A stretch of DNA of 64,000 nucleotides from Akkermansia sp. (GTDB lineage Bacteria; Verrucomicrobiota; Verrucomicrobiia; Verrucomicrobiales; Akkermansiaceae), in assembly GCA_017415995.1 (NCBI GenBank), contig JAFQDN010000003.1:1-64000 (forward strand). The letters are read 5' to 3'. The position numbers and the translations under genes are program-made. Of this stretch, positions 1 through 8,831 are shown piece by piece (the first letter of the stretch is position 1; each line of letters begins with the position of its first letter). A model generated the notes under the pieces. That model was not told the origin of the DNA, did not search any database, and saw only the letters and a program-made list of their open reading frames with translations.

Positions 1-132
1 GAATTCCGCTCCCGTCTTCGCTGCTGCGCAGCTACGCCGTGGCAGGCGCTTACGCTCGCAAAAATTCCCCCATCATCCCCCCTTCAGCTTCCGATTTATC
101 GAGCCGTTTGAAATCAACTGAAAACTTAAACA
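1..132 (+). repeat. Dispersed repeat, copy A
   Basis: Bases 1-60 (GAATTCCGCTCCCGTC...) recur inverted at 15243-15302. Bases 93-132 (from GATTTATCG to AACTTAAACA) recur directly at 15761-15800 with 38 of 40 identical. No gene is credible here. The window begins exactly at the repeat end, which would fit a contig broken at a repeat (inference). Confidence 0.85.
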
Positions 133-192
133 GCGCTAAAACAAAAGCAACACCTAAGAGCCCTCCAAAAAAATTGCTGCCGGGAATAAAAA

Positions 193-219
193 CCCCGCTG
201 CACAGGAAGTACAGCGGGG
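193..219. terminator. Bidirectional terminator after nifJ
   Basis: CCCCGCTG (193-200) and CAGCGGGG (212-219) form an 8-bp perfect stem with an 11-nt loop. T-runs lie on both sides: TTTTT on the minus strand, and TTTTTT two bases downstream on the plus strand. It lies 37 bp beyond the nifJ stop. Confidence 0.8.
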
Positions 220-255
220 CGTTTTTTGAGGGTTCAGAGACAAAGCTCAGAGGAA

Positions 256-3200
256 TCAGGCCTCATCGGAGGGCAAGGAGAAGTCGATGCCGGCGAGAGC
301 CTGGTAGAGGCGCCAACGGCGGGCAATATCGGCAGCCTCCATGTCCAGGAGCTTATCGAAGTTAGCCTTGTTGTTCTTAGCCAAGAGGCGGAATCGGTTT
401 TCAGCCAACAGGGCCTCGCGGACGTCCTTCTTGGGCTTCTTGCTCTTGAGTGTAAGGGGATTCTTACCCTCCTTGGCGCGGTCCGGGTTGTAATTGTAGA
501 GCAACCAGCGGCCACAATCAACAGCATCCTTCTGGCGGTCCAAGCCCTGAGCCATATTGATACCATGATTAATGCAGTGGCTGTATGCAATCACGAGTGC
601 GGGGCCATCATACTCTTCAGCCTCCATCAGGGTGGTGAGGGCGTGCTGGTCATCGGAGCCCATGGCAATGGAACCGACGTAGACATTGCCGTAAGTCATG
701 GCCATGTAGCCGAGGTCCTTCTTCACCTGGTCTTTACCCTTGGTAGCAAACTTAGCCACGGCGCCACGGGGAGTGGACTTGGAGCACTGACCGCCGGTGT
801 TGGAGTACACCTCCGTATCCAATACGAGCACCTTAACATTGCGTCCGGAAGCCAGGATGTGATCCAAACCACCATAGCCGATGTCGTAGGACCAGCCGTC
901 ACCACCGAGAATCCAGACCGACTTGCGAACCAAGTAGTCAGCCTGAGCCTTGAGGGCGGCAAGCTCCGCATTATCGCCACAGGCAGCCTTGATGGCAGCA
1001 ACCGTGGAGCGGGCGTTGGCAATATCAGCCTCCGTCTTCTGCGGGTTATCCAGCAACTCCTGCACCAAGGCCTCACCAATGACGGGGGCTGCGGCGCCGA
1101 GGAGCTCCAGAGCATACTGCTGCTTCTTATCCAAGGAGACGCGGAAGCCGAGACCGAACTGAGCGTTATCCTCGAAGAGGCTGTTACACCATGCGGGGCC
1201 ACGGCCATCGGCATCATGCGTCCACGGAGTGGTGGGCAAGTTGCCGCCGTAAATAGAGGAGCACCCCGTAGCATTCGCCACAACGAGGCGGTTACCGAAG
1301 AGCTGGCTGAGCAACTTGATGTAGGGGGTCTCACCGCAGCCGGCGCAGGCACCGGAGAACTCAAAGAGCGGGCGGAGCAACTGAGCATCCTTCACCTTGG
1401 CGTTGTCCGTAACAGTGCGGTCATTGTCCGGCATCTTCTCAAAGAAGTCCCAGTTTGCGCGCTCCGGCTGCAGAGCCTCGGCGGCGGGGGTCATGGTAAG
1501 AGAAGCCGTGGGGCACACCTTGGAGCAAAGCGTACAACCTGTGCAGTCTGCGGCAGAAACCTGGATGACGTACTTCATCCCTGCCCAATCCTTGTGCATC
1601 TTGCTGGCATCAGCCGTCTTGAATGTTTCCGGAGCACCTGCAAGGTCAGCCGGGTTAATCATCTTGGCACGGATGGCGGCGTGGGGGCAAACCATGGTGC
1701 ACTTACCACACTGAATACAAGCCTTGCTGGTCTCCGTCTTCTCGGGGTTCCATACGGGGATTTCCAGGGCGAGGTCACGCTTCTCATACTGCGTTGTACC
1801 GCTGGGGAACGTGCCGTCTACGGGCATCTCTCCCACGGTTACGGAATTACCGTTGCCGGTCACAATCTTGCCGAGCACATTGCGGACAAAAGCGGGCGGG
1901 TTGCCTGCCAAGGCATCCGGAATATCGTGGCCTGTAATGGCAGTACCCAAGGGCACCTCATGCAGGTTTGCCAAGGAAGCATCTACAGCGGCGATGTTCT
2001 TGGCAACCACTTCCTCACCCTTCTTGCCGTAGGTCTTCTTAATGGCCTCCTTGATGTAGCCGAGGGCTTCCTCAGCGGGGATAACACCGGAGAGGTTGAA
2101 GAAGCAGGTCTGCATAATCATGTTGATGCGACCGCCCATACCGGTAGCCTTGGCAACCTTGAAAGCGTCGATGCAGTACACTTTGATGTTCTTGTCCAGA
2201 ATCTGCTGCTGCATGCGGGCGGGCAGGCTGTCCCACACCTTCTCCGGAGCAACGGCCGTGTTGATGAGGAAGGTGCAGTTCTGTGCGGCATTCTTCAGGA
2301 AATCAAAGAGATTGAGCAAGCTCGGCTGGTGCAACGCAATGAAGTTGGCGCTGGTAATGAGGTAGGTGCTGTGAATCGGCGTGGTACCGAAACGCAGGTG
2401 GGATACCGTGGAGGAACCGGACTTCTTGGAGTCGTATTCAAAGTAACCCTGCACATACAAATCCGTATGTTTACCGATAATCTTAATGGCATCCTTGTTA
2501 GCACCTACGGTACCGTCGGAGCCAAGGCCGTAGAACATGCAACGCGTTACGGTGTCCGGCTCGGTGGAGAAACTCGGGTCATAGGCAATGCTCTTGCCCG
2601 TTACGTCATCTTCAATACCAACGGAGAAATCCGTCATAGGCTCATCCTTGGAGAGCTCATCGAACACGCCCTTAACCATAGCGGGCGTAAATTCCTTGGA
2701 GCCCAAGCCATAGCGGCCACCGACCACCTTCGGCATAGCGAAGGGAAGCGTTCCGGCTACCTGAGCATCAGCCAAGCTCTGCACCACATCCTGCAAGAGG
2801 GGTTCGCCAAGGCTGCCGGGTTCCTTTGTGCGGTCCAACACGGCAATCTTCTTCACGGTGGCAGGCAAAGCAGCAATGAGCTCCGCTGCCGGGAACGGAC
2901 GGTAGAGGCGCACCTTGAGCACACCAACATCCTCACCCATTGCGGTTACCGCCTCCAGAGCAGCCTCTGCGCCGGAGCCCATCATGATGATAACGCGGGT
3001 GGCAGTCGGGCTGCCGATGTACTCTACCAAGTCATAGTAACGGCCGGTCAGGTCACCGAACTTCTTCATGGCGCCCTTCACAATGGCGGGAACAGCGGCA
3101 TAGAACTTGTTGACGGTTTCTCTGCCCTGGAAGTAGACGTCCGGGTTCTGGGCAGTACCGCGAATCACGGGAGCATCCGGGGTAAGAGCGCGTGCGTGGA

Positions 3201-3807
3201 AGGCATCCACCCACTCTTGGTTAATCATGGCACGCAGCGTATCGTCCGAAATGTCGGCAATCTTGCCTACCTCATGTGAGGTACGGAAACCATCAAAGAA
3301 ATTGATGAACGGAACACGGCTCTCCAGCGTAGCGGCATGGGCAATGGCAGCCATGTCCGGAGCTTCCTGCGTACTGGCACCGCAGAGCATGGCAAAGCCG
3401 GTAGAGCGGCAGCTCATCACATCGCTATGGTCACCGAAGATGGACAACCCCTGTGCAGCAAGAGCGCGCGCAGCTACGTGCAATACGCACGGTGTAAGCT
3501 CACCGGCAATCTTAAACATGTTCGGAATCATCAGAAGCAAGCCTTGAGAAGCCGTAAACGTCGTAGCCAAGGAACCCGTCTGGAGGGCGCCATGCACGGC
3601 ACCGGCAGCACCGGCTTCACTCTCCATCTCCACAATGCTGGGGACTGTCCCCCAGAGATTCTTGCGATCTACAGCAGTCCACGTCTCTGCCGATTCACCC
3701 ATCGGCGACGACGGGGTAATGGGATAGATAGCGGCTACTTCTGAACAACGGTATGCCACGGAAGCCACAGCCTCATTGGCATCTATAGTGCTGTATGTAG
3801 TGCTCAT
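256..3807 (-). CDS. nifJ: Pyruvate:ferredoxin (flavodoxin) oxidoreductase
   Basis: Single-chain enzyme of 1183 residues that oxidatively decarboxylates pyruvate to acetyl-CoA and passes electrons to ferredoxin or flavodoxin, a central step of anaerobic metabolism. The N-terminus has the pyrimidine-binding motif YPITPSSPMGE (residues 28-38). Two [4Fe-4S] ferredoxin motifs lie at CIQCGKCTMVCP (697-708) and CTGCTLCSKVCP (755-766). The C-terminal domain has CAGCGE (821-826) for the third cluster and the thiamine diphosphate signature starting at GDGW (969-972). Length is normal. The start at 3807 (MSTTYSTID) is chosen because the family begins there; the frame stays open to 3927. A TATAAT at 3839-3844 could be its -10 box; no Shine-Dalgarno is visible. 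Confidence 0.97.
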   Translation of the reverse strand: MSTTYSTIDANEAVASVAYRCSEVAAIYPITPSSPMGESAETWTAVDRKNLWGTVPSIVEMESEAGAAGAVHGALQTGSLATTFTASQGLLLMIPNMFKIAGELTPCVLHVAARALAAQGLSIFGDHSDVMSCRSTGFAMLCGASTQEAPDMAAIAHAATLESRVPFINFFDGFRTSHEVGKIADISDDTLRAMINQEWVDAFHARALTPDAPVIRGTAQNPDVYFQGRETVNKFYAAVPAIVKGAMKKFGDLTGRYYDLVEYIGSPTATRVIIMMGSGAEAALEAVTAMGEDVGVLKVRLYRPFPAAELIAALPATVKKIAVLDRTKEPGSLGEPLLQDVVQSLADAQVAGTLPFAMPKVVGGRYGLGSKEFTPAMVKGVFDELSKDEPMTDFSVGIEDDVTGKSIAYDPSFSTEPDTVTRCMFYGLGSDGTVGANKDAIKIIGKHTDLYVQGYFEYDSKKSGSSTVSHLRFGTTPIHSTYLITSANFIALHQPSLLNLFDFLKNAAQNCTFLINTAVAPEKVWDSLPARMQQQILDKNIKVYCIDAFKVAKATGMGGRINMIMQTCFFNLSGVIPAEEALGYIKEAIKKTYGKKGEEVVAKNIAAVDASLANLHEVPLGTAITGHDIPDALAGNPPAFVRNVLGKIVTGNGNSVTVGEMPVDGTFPSGTTQYEKRDLALEIPVWNPEKTETSKACIQCGKCTMVCPHAAIRAKMINPADLAGAPETFKTADASKMHKDWAGMKYVIQVSAADCTGCTLCSKVCPTASLTMTPAAEALQPERANWDFFEKMPDNDRTVTDNAKVKDAQLLRPLFEFSGACAGCGETPYIKLLSQLFGNRLVVANATGCSSIYGGNLPTTPWTHDADGRGPAWCNSLFEDNAQFGLGFRVSLDKKQQYALELLGAAAPVIGEALVQELLDNPQKTEADIANARSTVAAIKAACGDNAELAALKAQADYLVRKSVWILGGDGWSYDIGYGGLDHILASGRNVKVLVLDTEVYSNTGGQCSKSTPRGAVAKFATKGKDQVKKDLGYMAMTYGNVYVGSIAMGSDDQHALTTLMEAEEYDGPALVIAYSHCINHGINMAQGLDRQKDAVDCGRWLLYNYNPDRAKEGKNPLTLKSKKPKKDVREALLAENRFRLLAKNNKANFDKLLDMEAADIARRWRLYQALAGIDFSLPSDEA

Positions 3808-3980
3808 AATGTAAAATGTGTATGTGAAAATCTCTGAAATTATAGGCGACACAGCCACGCCCCAATGGTAAGGCATGATGCTTTCACCGCCCTTATCATA
3901 CACCGTGAAGCGTGCAGAATCAATCAAAAAAAGTTTGAGCCAACTATATTTTTGCGAAAATACAGGCTACTTCCGACAAA

Positions 3981-4004
3981 AAACTGCCGCAGATGCGGCA
4001 GTTT
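3981..4004 (-). terminator. Rho-independent terminator
   Basis: AAACTGCCGC (3981-3990), loop AGAT, GCGGCAGTTT (3995-4004). Read on the minus strand it is followed by a T-rich run (TTTGTCGG). The stem is 10 bp and perfect. Confidence 0.75.
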
Positions 4005-4172
4005 TACGGAAGCGTATGTAATTTTATGAAGCTTTGGTATAAAGAGGAAACGCTTATAGTTCCCCGCCGGTGTGTGAAATATCGTTTACATCAGGAGGAC
4101 GGTACAGGCTGCGGTTTTGTTCACACTTTTTTGACGCACTCCGACATTTTTTTACTCGATGGTCAAAAAAAG

Positions 4173-4213
4173 GCAAGCACTCATGCTGCGGAGGAACGCA
4201 ACAGAGTGCTTGC
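4173..4213 (-). terminator. guaB terminator
   Basis: GCAAGCACTC (4173-4182) pairs with GAGTGCTTGC (4204-4213), a 10-bp perfect stem with a 21-nt loop. On the minus strand it runs into CTTTTTTTG. It lies just downstream of the guaB stop codon. Confidence 0.75.
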
Positions 4214-4235
4214 GGAAAGGATGAACCGGGATAAC

Positions 4236-5690
4236 TTAACGGCTGTAATTGCCGGGGTCCTGCGTAATGGTCACATCATGCGGGTGGCTTTCCTGGAGAC
4301 CACCGGCTGTAATCTGCACAAAGCGAGCATGCTCACGCAGCTCCTGCAGATTCTTGGCACCGAGGTAGCCCATACCGGAGCGTAAACCGCCCACCAACTG
4401 GAAGATAACATCCGCCAGCATACCCTTGTATGGCACACGAGCTTCCACACCTTCCGCCACCAGCTTGCCACTGCCATTCTGGCCATAGCGGTCGCCGGAA
4501 CCGGCACGCATAGCACCCAAGGAGCCCATACCACGGTAAGTCTTGAAGTTACGGCCTTGGTAGTGCACCACGGCACCGGGGCTTTCCTCACAACCGGCAA
4601 GCATACCGCCCATCATGATGAGGTCTGCACCGGCTGCAAGAGCCTTAACGGCATCACCGGAGTAGCGGATACCGCCGTCGGCAATCACGGTAACACCGGC
4701 CGGGCGCGCCACCTTGGCCACCTCCTGAATAGCGGTAAACTGGGGCATACCCACACCGGAGATGATACGAGTGGTGCAAATAGAGCCCGGCCCCACGCCC
4801 ACCTTAATAGCACTGGCACCGGCGGAGATGAGGTCGCGGGCGCCGTCCTGAGTCACTACGTTACCGGCTACAACAGGCTTGCCGAGCTCACGGAGCTTCT
4901 CGATAACATGCAGCACGCGGCTGGTGTGCCCCGTAGCGGCATCAATGAAAAGAGCATCTGCACCGGCATCCACCACGGCCTGTGCTCGCGCCATGAACTC
5001 CGGACCCGGCCCCACGGCGGCACCGCAGCGCAAACGGCCGAACTCATCCTTGGTGGACTCTTGGAATGCCTCACGCTTGCGGATGTCGGTGTCCGTAATC
5101 AGGCCGGCAAGGCAGCCTTTTTCATCCACCAAGGGCAGTTTTTCGATTCGGTTACGGTAAAGGATTTTGCGGGCTTCCTCCGGGGTAGTGGTGGGCGCAC
5201 CTGTGATGAGGCGGCTCATGGGAGTCATTACGTCAGCCACGCACATAGCATCCAAATCATGGCCGTCGAACACGCGCATATCGCGTCCGGTGATGATACC
5301 CTCCAACTTATTGTCCGCATCCACCACCGGGAAACCGGAGAAGCCGTGCTCAAGCATAATGCTCTTAACCTGGCTAAGACGCATCTCACGGGAGACGGTG
5401 ATGGGTTTGGTGATAACGGCGTTCTCAAAGCGCTTGACTCGTGCCACCATCGAGGCTTGGTCATCAATGCGGTTGTTACGGTGAATAACACCCAAGCCGC
5501 CTTCACGCGCCATTGCAATGGCCATGTCCACCTCCGTCACGGTGTCCATCGGAGCGGAGAGAATGGGCAACCGCAGGGGGAACCCCGGAAGAAGTTGAGA
5601 AGAAGGATCGGCCTCGCCGGGAAGAATGGTGCTCAGGCACGGAAGCAAGAGCACGTCGTCAAATGTAAGTCCAAGCTGAATTTCTGCCAT
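4236..5690 (-). CDS. guaB: IMP dehydrogenase
   Basis: Oxidises IMP to XMP with NAD+, the committed step of GMP synthesis in the cytoplasm. The protein has 484 residues, the usual length. It begins with the family signature [10 protein letters not shown], and two CBS domains are inserted at about residues 92-205. The catalytic loop is [11 protein letters not shown] with Cys305, followed by [10 protein letters not shown] and the flap motif [19 protein letters not shown] perfect TATAAT on the minus strand (5698-5703) ends only 7 nt before the ATG, so the mRNA may be leaderless. Its own terminator lies at 4173-4213. Confidence 0.97.
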   Translation of the reverse strand: MAEIQLGLTFDDVLLLPCLSTILPGEADPSSQLLPGFPLRLPILSAPMDTVTEVDMAIAMAREGGLGVIHRNNRIDDQASMVARVKRFENAVITKPITVSREMRLSQVKSIMLEHGFSGFPVVDADNKLEGIITGRDMRVFDGHDLDAMCVADVMTPMSRLITGAPTTTPEEARKILYRNRIEKLPLVDEKGCLAGLITDTDIRKREAFQESTKDEFGRLRCGAAVGPGPEFMARAQAVVDAGADALFIDAATGHTSRVLHVIEKLRELGKPVVAGNVVTQDGARDLISAGASAIKVGVGPGSICTTRIISGVGMPQFTAIQEVAKVARPAGVTVIADGGIRYSGDAVKALAAGADLIMMGGMLAGCEESPGAVVHYQGRNFKTYRGMGSLGAMRAGSGDRYGQNGSGKLVAEGVEARVPYKGMLADVIFQLVGGLRSGMGYLGAKNLQELREHARFVQITAGGLQESHPHDVTITQDPGNYSR

Positions 5691-5697
5691 AGCGGAG

Positions 5698-5703
5698 ATT
5701 ATA
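5698..5703 (-). promoter_or_regulatory. -10 box of guaB
   Basis: TATAAT on the minus strand. The usual 6-7 nt to the transcription start would place it at the guaB ATG (5690). The best -35 candidate is TTGCAA at 5719-5724 with a short 15-bp spacer. Confidence 0.5.
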
Positions 5704-5787
5704 ACGTATGGCCACCTTTTGCAAGCCTAATCTGCCAAAAATTGCATTTTTTTGCATTTTTTTGCCTAAAAAAGCCCAAAATGGGGG

Positions 5788-6294
5788 TCAAATGTACTTT
5801 CTTTCACGGAAAAGATGCGCTTTGAGGGGGTCGGAGGCGGCAAGATGAGTAAAGCCGATGGCAAGGGCATCCGCGGCATCAGGGGCCGGGGTTTCCGAGA
5901 GACCGAGCAAGGCACGCATCATAAAGGCCACCTGCTGTTTACCGGCCGCGCCCCTGCCGACGGTAGCTAACTTCACACAAGTGGGGGGGTATTCCATAAT
6001 GCGGAGGCCATAACGAGCAGCTGCCAGCACGGAAGCGGCTCTGGCAGAGCCCATGTAGATTGCCGTGCGGTGAGATTGCACGAAAATAATGCCCTCAATG
6101 GCCAGCTCATCCGGTTGCCATTGCTCGATAAGAGCACACACCTTCTCATGAATGGCAAGCAAGCATGCGCTTTGCGGCAACCCGTTTTTGAGGGAAAGCG
6201 TACCGTACTCTAAAGCGACGGCATGCTTATGGTCGCCATCCAACACGGCAAACCCCGTATTGCGAATCGCGGGATCTATGGCTACAATCCTCAT
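5788..6294 (-). CDS. ruvC: Crossover junction endodeoxyribonuclease RuvC
   Basis: Resolves Holliday junctions as a dimer with RuvAB during recombinational repair. The protein has 168 residues, typical for the family. The four acidic catalytic positions are Asp7 (VAIDPAIRNTGFA), Glu67 (LAIEG), and Asp139 and Asp142 (APDAADALAI). The RNase H-like fold motif KQQVAFMMRALLGL precedes the last pair. It lies between ispE and guaB on the same strand, 72 bp after ispE and 97 bp before guaB. No ruvA or ruvB is in the window. Confidence 0.95.
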   Translation of the reverse strand: MRIVAIDPAIRNTGFAVLDGDHKHAVALEYGTLSLKNGLPQSACLLAIHEKVCALIEQWQPDELAIEGIIFVQSHRTAIYMGSARAASVLAAARYGLRIMEYPPTCVKLATVGRGAAGKQQVAFMMRALLGLSETPAPDAADALAIGFTHLAASDPLKAHLFRERKYI

Positions 6295-6366
6295 GTTGCA
6301 CTACCGCTACGGTGAGGGGGAGCAGCGCCTGCCCCCCTCCCTTACACTCGGAAAAAGGCCGGAAGA

Positions 6367-7206
6367 TTACTGCGGATTGACCGTTCCGCAGTAGGTCCAC
6401 AGGGTGGAATCCAACTCCTCCTTGGCGGCAGCAGCCAAAGCACGCGCCTGCTCCGGAGTTTCCGTAAGGGCAAACAGCGTGGAACCGGAGCCGCTCATCA
6501 ACGCGGCGCGCACGCCTTCTTGGCTCAGCATCCACATCTTCCATAAGCCCAGCACCGGGAACTTGGTGAAAACGGAGCGCTCCAACTCATTGACGATTTT
6601 GATACCATCCACAGTTTGAGCACCATAGTTGACGCCCTTCATGCGGTGAGCCCCATTCAACCCGCGGTATGCACTGGGTGTGGAAACCGCAAACTGCGGC
6701 TTAATCAGCACAATGGGGCTGCTCCACCCGGCAAGCTCCGGCTCCGGTGTTACAATCTCCCCCCTGCCCGTGCAACGGCTGATGACGGGGTTAAGGAAAA
6801 ACGGAACATCACTGCCGATGGCGGCCGCCATAGCGTGCAGCTCTTCGTCACTGTAATTGGTGCCGATGATTTCATTGAGCGCGCACAGGGTAACCGCAGC
6901 ATCTGCCGAGCCACCGCCCAACCCCGCCCCAAAGGGGACGTTCTTGGTAAGGGTGATACGCTGTTTTGCTTTGCGCCCATATGCTTTCTCAAACTCGCGC
7001 ACGGCTTTGATAACGAGGTTATTCTCATCCAACGGAATACCGGGAGTATCACACAACAGGGTTGTTGTGCGGGAATTATGAAAATCCAGTCTATCCTCCA
7101 AATCAAGTTTTGCCATCAGAAGGTCCACATTGTGGTAACCATCCTCACGCTTACCCATAACACGCAAGGAGAGATTGATTTTTGCCGGTGCGCTATACGT
7201 GGTCAT
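6367..7206 (-). CDS. ispE: 4-diphosphocytidyl-2-C-methyl-D-erythritol kinase
   Basis: GHMP kinase that phosphorylates CDP-methylerythritol in the MEP isoprenoid pathway. The protein has 279 residues. The N-terminal SAPAKINLSLRVMGKREDGYH is diagnostic of IspE, and the ATP-binding glycine-rich loop PFGAGLGGGSADAA spans residues 91-104. The C-terminal GHMP motif is MSGSGSTLFAL. A TAGAAT box ends 6 nt before the ATG with TTCACA 17 bp further upstream, so transcription may begin at the start codon. It is probably co-oriented with ruvC and guaB rather than strictly co-transcribed, since guaB has its own -10 box. Confidence 0.95.
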   Translation of the reverse strand: MTTYSAPAKINLSLRVMGKREDGYHNVDLLMAKLDLEDRLDFHNSRTTTLLCDTPGIPLDENNLVIKAVREFEKAYGRKAKQRITLTKNVPFGAGLGGGSADAAVTLCALNEIIGTNYSDEELHAMAAAIGSDVPFFLNPVISRCTGRGEIVTPEPELAGWSSPIVLIKPQFAVSTPSAYRGLNGAHRMKGVNYGAQTVDGIKIVNELERSVFTKFPVLGLWKMWMLSQEGVRAALMSGSGSTLFALTETPEQARALAAAAKEELDSTLWTYCGTVNPQ

Positions 7207-7212
7207 GCACGC

Positions 7213-7241
7213 ATTCTACACGAAAAATTGCCCATTGTGAA
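7213..7241 (-). promoter_or_regulatory. ispE promoter
   Basis: On the minus strand TTCACA (7236-7241), 17-bp spacer, TAGAAT (7213-7218). The -10 box ends 6 nt before the ATG, implying a leaderless message. Confidence 0.5.
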
Positions 7242-7499
7242 GCCAAAATCATGCTATACGCAAAAAAACGCAAATTCACCCGCCATTACAAAAAACACAC
7301 GCAGCGGAATAGTTATGAATCACTTAGCCAAATCATCGGATTCCTCCCCTCTCCCACGATAAAAAAATAATGAAAAATTAAGCATTTTTTTATTGCTTTT
7401 CTTGGAGCATGGGTATAGTATGAGTATTGCAGAAAGGTGCATACCCGCGTCTTCCCTGCAATCAGAAACAACCAACAAACATAGAAGGAGGTACCAACC

Positions 7500-8102
7500 A
7501 TGCAGACATCGAATGTTGACACTAACATTGTCGTAACGGGGCGTCACGTTGAAGTGACGGATGCAATTCGCGAGTTCGCTACCAAAAAAATCCAGGCTAT
7601 TCACATTGATTATCCTCGGATAGTGGAAGCTCGTGTGGTAGTGGATGTGCAAAAAGACCGCCAGGTGGCAGAAATCGTACTGTTCTGTGCAGATCACATC
7701 ACCATTCAGGCGTCTACCGTTGGAGCCGACCTCTATGCCGCTATTGATGAGACGGTCACCAAGATTATGCGCCGCATGCGCAAACACAAGACGCGCCTCA
7801 TGAAGCACTTCCGTCCGCACCGTTCCAAGAGCATCCGCAAACTGGAGGAAAAGGTTTACGATGAGGATGTGCTGGATTACGAGGATTTCGATGCTCCGGA
7901 AGACCCGAAACCGGTACGCATCACCCGCGAGGGTTACGAGCTGAAGACCATGTACAAGGAGGATGCCATCATGGAGCTGGAAATCTCCGGCAAGCCTTTT
8001 GTGCTCTATCGCAACGCACGCCGCAATGTGCTGCAGATTGTGTACCGCCTCCGTGAGGGCGAGTACTCCATCATTGAGCTGGGTAACGAGCTCAAGGCTT
8101 AA
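7500..8102 (+). CDS. hpf: Ribosome hibernation promoting factor, long form
   Basis: Binds the 30S decoding region in stationary phase and, in its long form, dimerises 70S ribosomes into 100S particles. The 200 residues comprise an N-terminal RaiA/YfiA domain (about 8-105, starting at NIVVTGRHVEVTDAIREFATKK) and a C-terminal dimerisation domain (about 140-195, with VRITREGYELKTM and ELEISGKPFVLYRNA). The start is set by AAGGAGGT 8-9 nt upstream of the ATG, one of the few strong Shine-Dalgarno sites in this window. A TATAGT at 7414-7419 may be its -10 box. It ends in a clear terminator. Confidence 0.95.
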   Translation: MQTSNVDTNIVVTGRHVEVTDAIREFATKKIQAIHIDYPRIVEARVVVDVQKDRQVAEIVLFCADHITIQASTVGADLYAAIDETVTKIMRRMRKHKTRLMKHFRPHRSKSIRKLEEKVYDEDVLDYEDFDAPEDPKPVRITREGYELKTMYKEDAIMELEISGKPFVLYRNARRNVLQIVYRLREGEYSIIELGNELKA

Positions 8103-8135
8103 TGGCACAGCACGTACCGCAAGGTATCTTAAATC

Positions 8136-8168
8136 AACCGCCGGCAGCTCCCCTGCCGGCGGTTTTTC
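8136..8168 (+). terminator. hpf terminator
   Basis: AACCGCCGGCAG (8136-8147), loop CTCCC, CTGCCGGCGGTT (8153-8164), then TTTCTT. The stem is 12 bp and perfect. Confidence 0.9.
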
Positions 8169-8169
8169 T

Positions 8170-8709
8170 TCAGTTTACCGCAGCCATAGGAGCAAAGCCG
8201 AACAAGCCGGCCACCATGCGAGCCCCCGGTGCCCGCAACGCGCTATTGTACTCTGCAACGGAACGGTTGTACACCCCGGCAAGCTCCTCCTGCCTATATA
8301 AGGAAACGGACATGGCAGCGCACAACTCGCGCAGATGCGGGTCCTCGCGCATGTTGCGGGTGGTCTCCAGCGTGTGTACGGAGTGACTGACTACACGGCG
8401 CAAATGACGCTCTGCCGAGCCCAAGCCGGCAAAATTACCACGGCGCGGAGCTCCGGCCGTTGCTGACAACGCACGCTCGGAATCCTCTGCCCACCGCCGC
8501 ATATCCCGTGGCAACATGTCTCCTTGCGGCAAATATGAGGCAAACGCCTGCAAAAAATCCCCCAAACATTCGTTACGCAAGCGCGTGGCATCCGTCCACT
8601 GCAACCACGCGCCCTGTACACGCTCATACAAATGAAACAAACGAAGGTACGATGACACAACCCATGCGCCCATGGCCACCAGCAATGCAAAGGCTACTAA
8701 ATACTCCAT
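8170..8709 (-). CDS. LemA-like single-pass membrane protein
   Basis: Hypothetical 179-residue protein. One N-terminal membrane segment (about residues 3-22) is followed by a helical domain. The C-terminal VYNRSVAEYNSALRAPGARMVAGLFGF resembles the conserved LemA ending (YN...V..YN......P....A..FGF), and the N-terminal part has the matching helical hairpin layout (YERVQGAWLQW). The function of LemA proteins is not established; some are tied to envelope stress. The gene faces hpf convergently and ends 68 bp after the hpf stop. Assignment rests on the C-terminal motif only. Confidence 0.65.
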   Translation of the reverse strand: MEYLVAFALLVAMGAWVVSSYLRLFHLYERVQGAWLQWTDATRLRNECLGDFLQAFASYLPQGDMLPRDMRRWAEDSERALSATAGAPRRGNFAGLGSAERHLRRVVSHSVHTLETTRNMREDPHLRELCAAMSVSLYRQEELAGVYNRSVAEYNSALRAPGARMVAGLFGFAPMAAVN

Positions 8710-8770
8710 GCATGCGTTTTATTACATCTGCGCCGGAATGACAAGTAGTTAGACTATCAATTAGCATGCA

Positions 8771-8807
8771 AACCACCCGGCGCAGCATATTACCGCGCCG
8801 GGTGGTT
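8771..8807 (-). terminator. Hairpin downstream of tig
   Basis: AACCACCCGGCGC (8771-8783) pairs perfectly with GCGCCGGGTGGTT (8795-8807), loop 11 nt. It is 24 bp beyond the tig stop. No strong T-run follows on the minus strand, so termination may be inefficient. Confidence 0.7.
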
Positions 8808-8831
8808 AAAAATAAGTTTCAGCAGGCAGCT

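Larger units (their letters stand above)
3808..4235. other. Intergenic region with two same-strand terminators; possible small RNA
   Basis: No convincing gene is seen. Two minus-strand terminator hairpins lie here about 170 bp apart (3981-4004 and 4173-4213). Only the one nearer guaB is needed to end guaB. The stretch between them (about 4005-4170) could therefore be a short minus-strand transcript ending at 3981, or simply read-through protection ahead of nifJ. No promoter is clear. Confidence 0.4.

Noticed and set aside
226..3279. 1017-codon plus-strand open frame across nifJ
   Set aside because: It is antisense to nifJ, whose iron-sulfur and TPP motifs are unambiguous; the translation shows no known domain and arises from codon bias.
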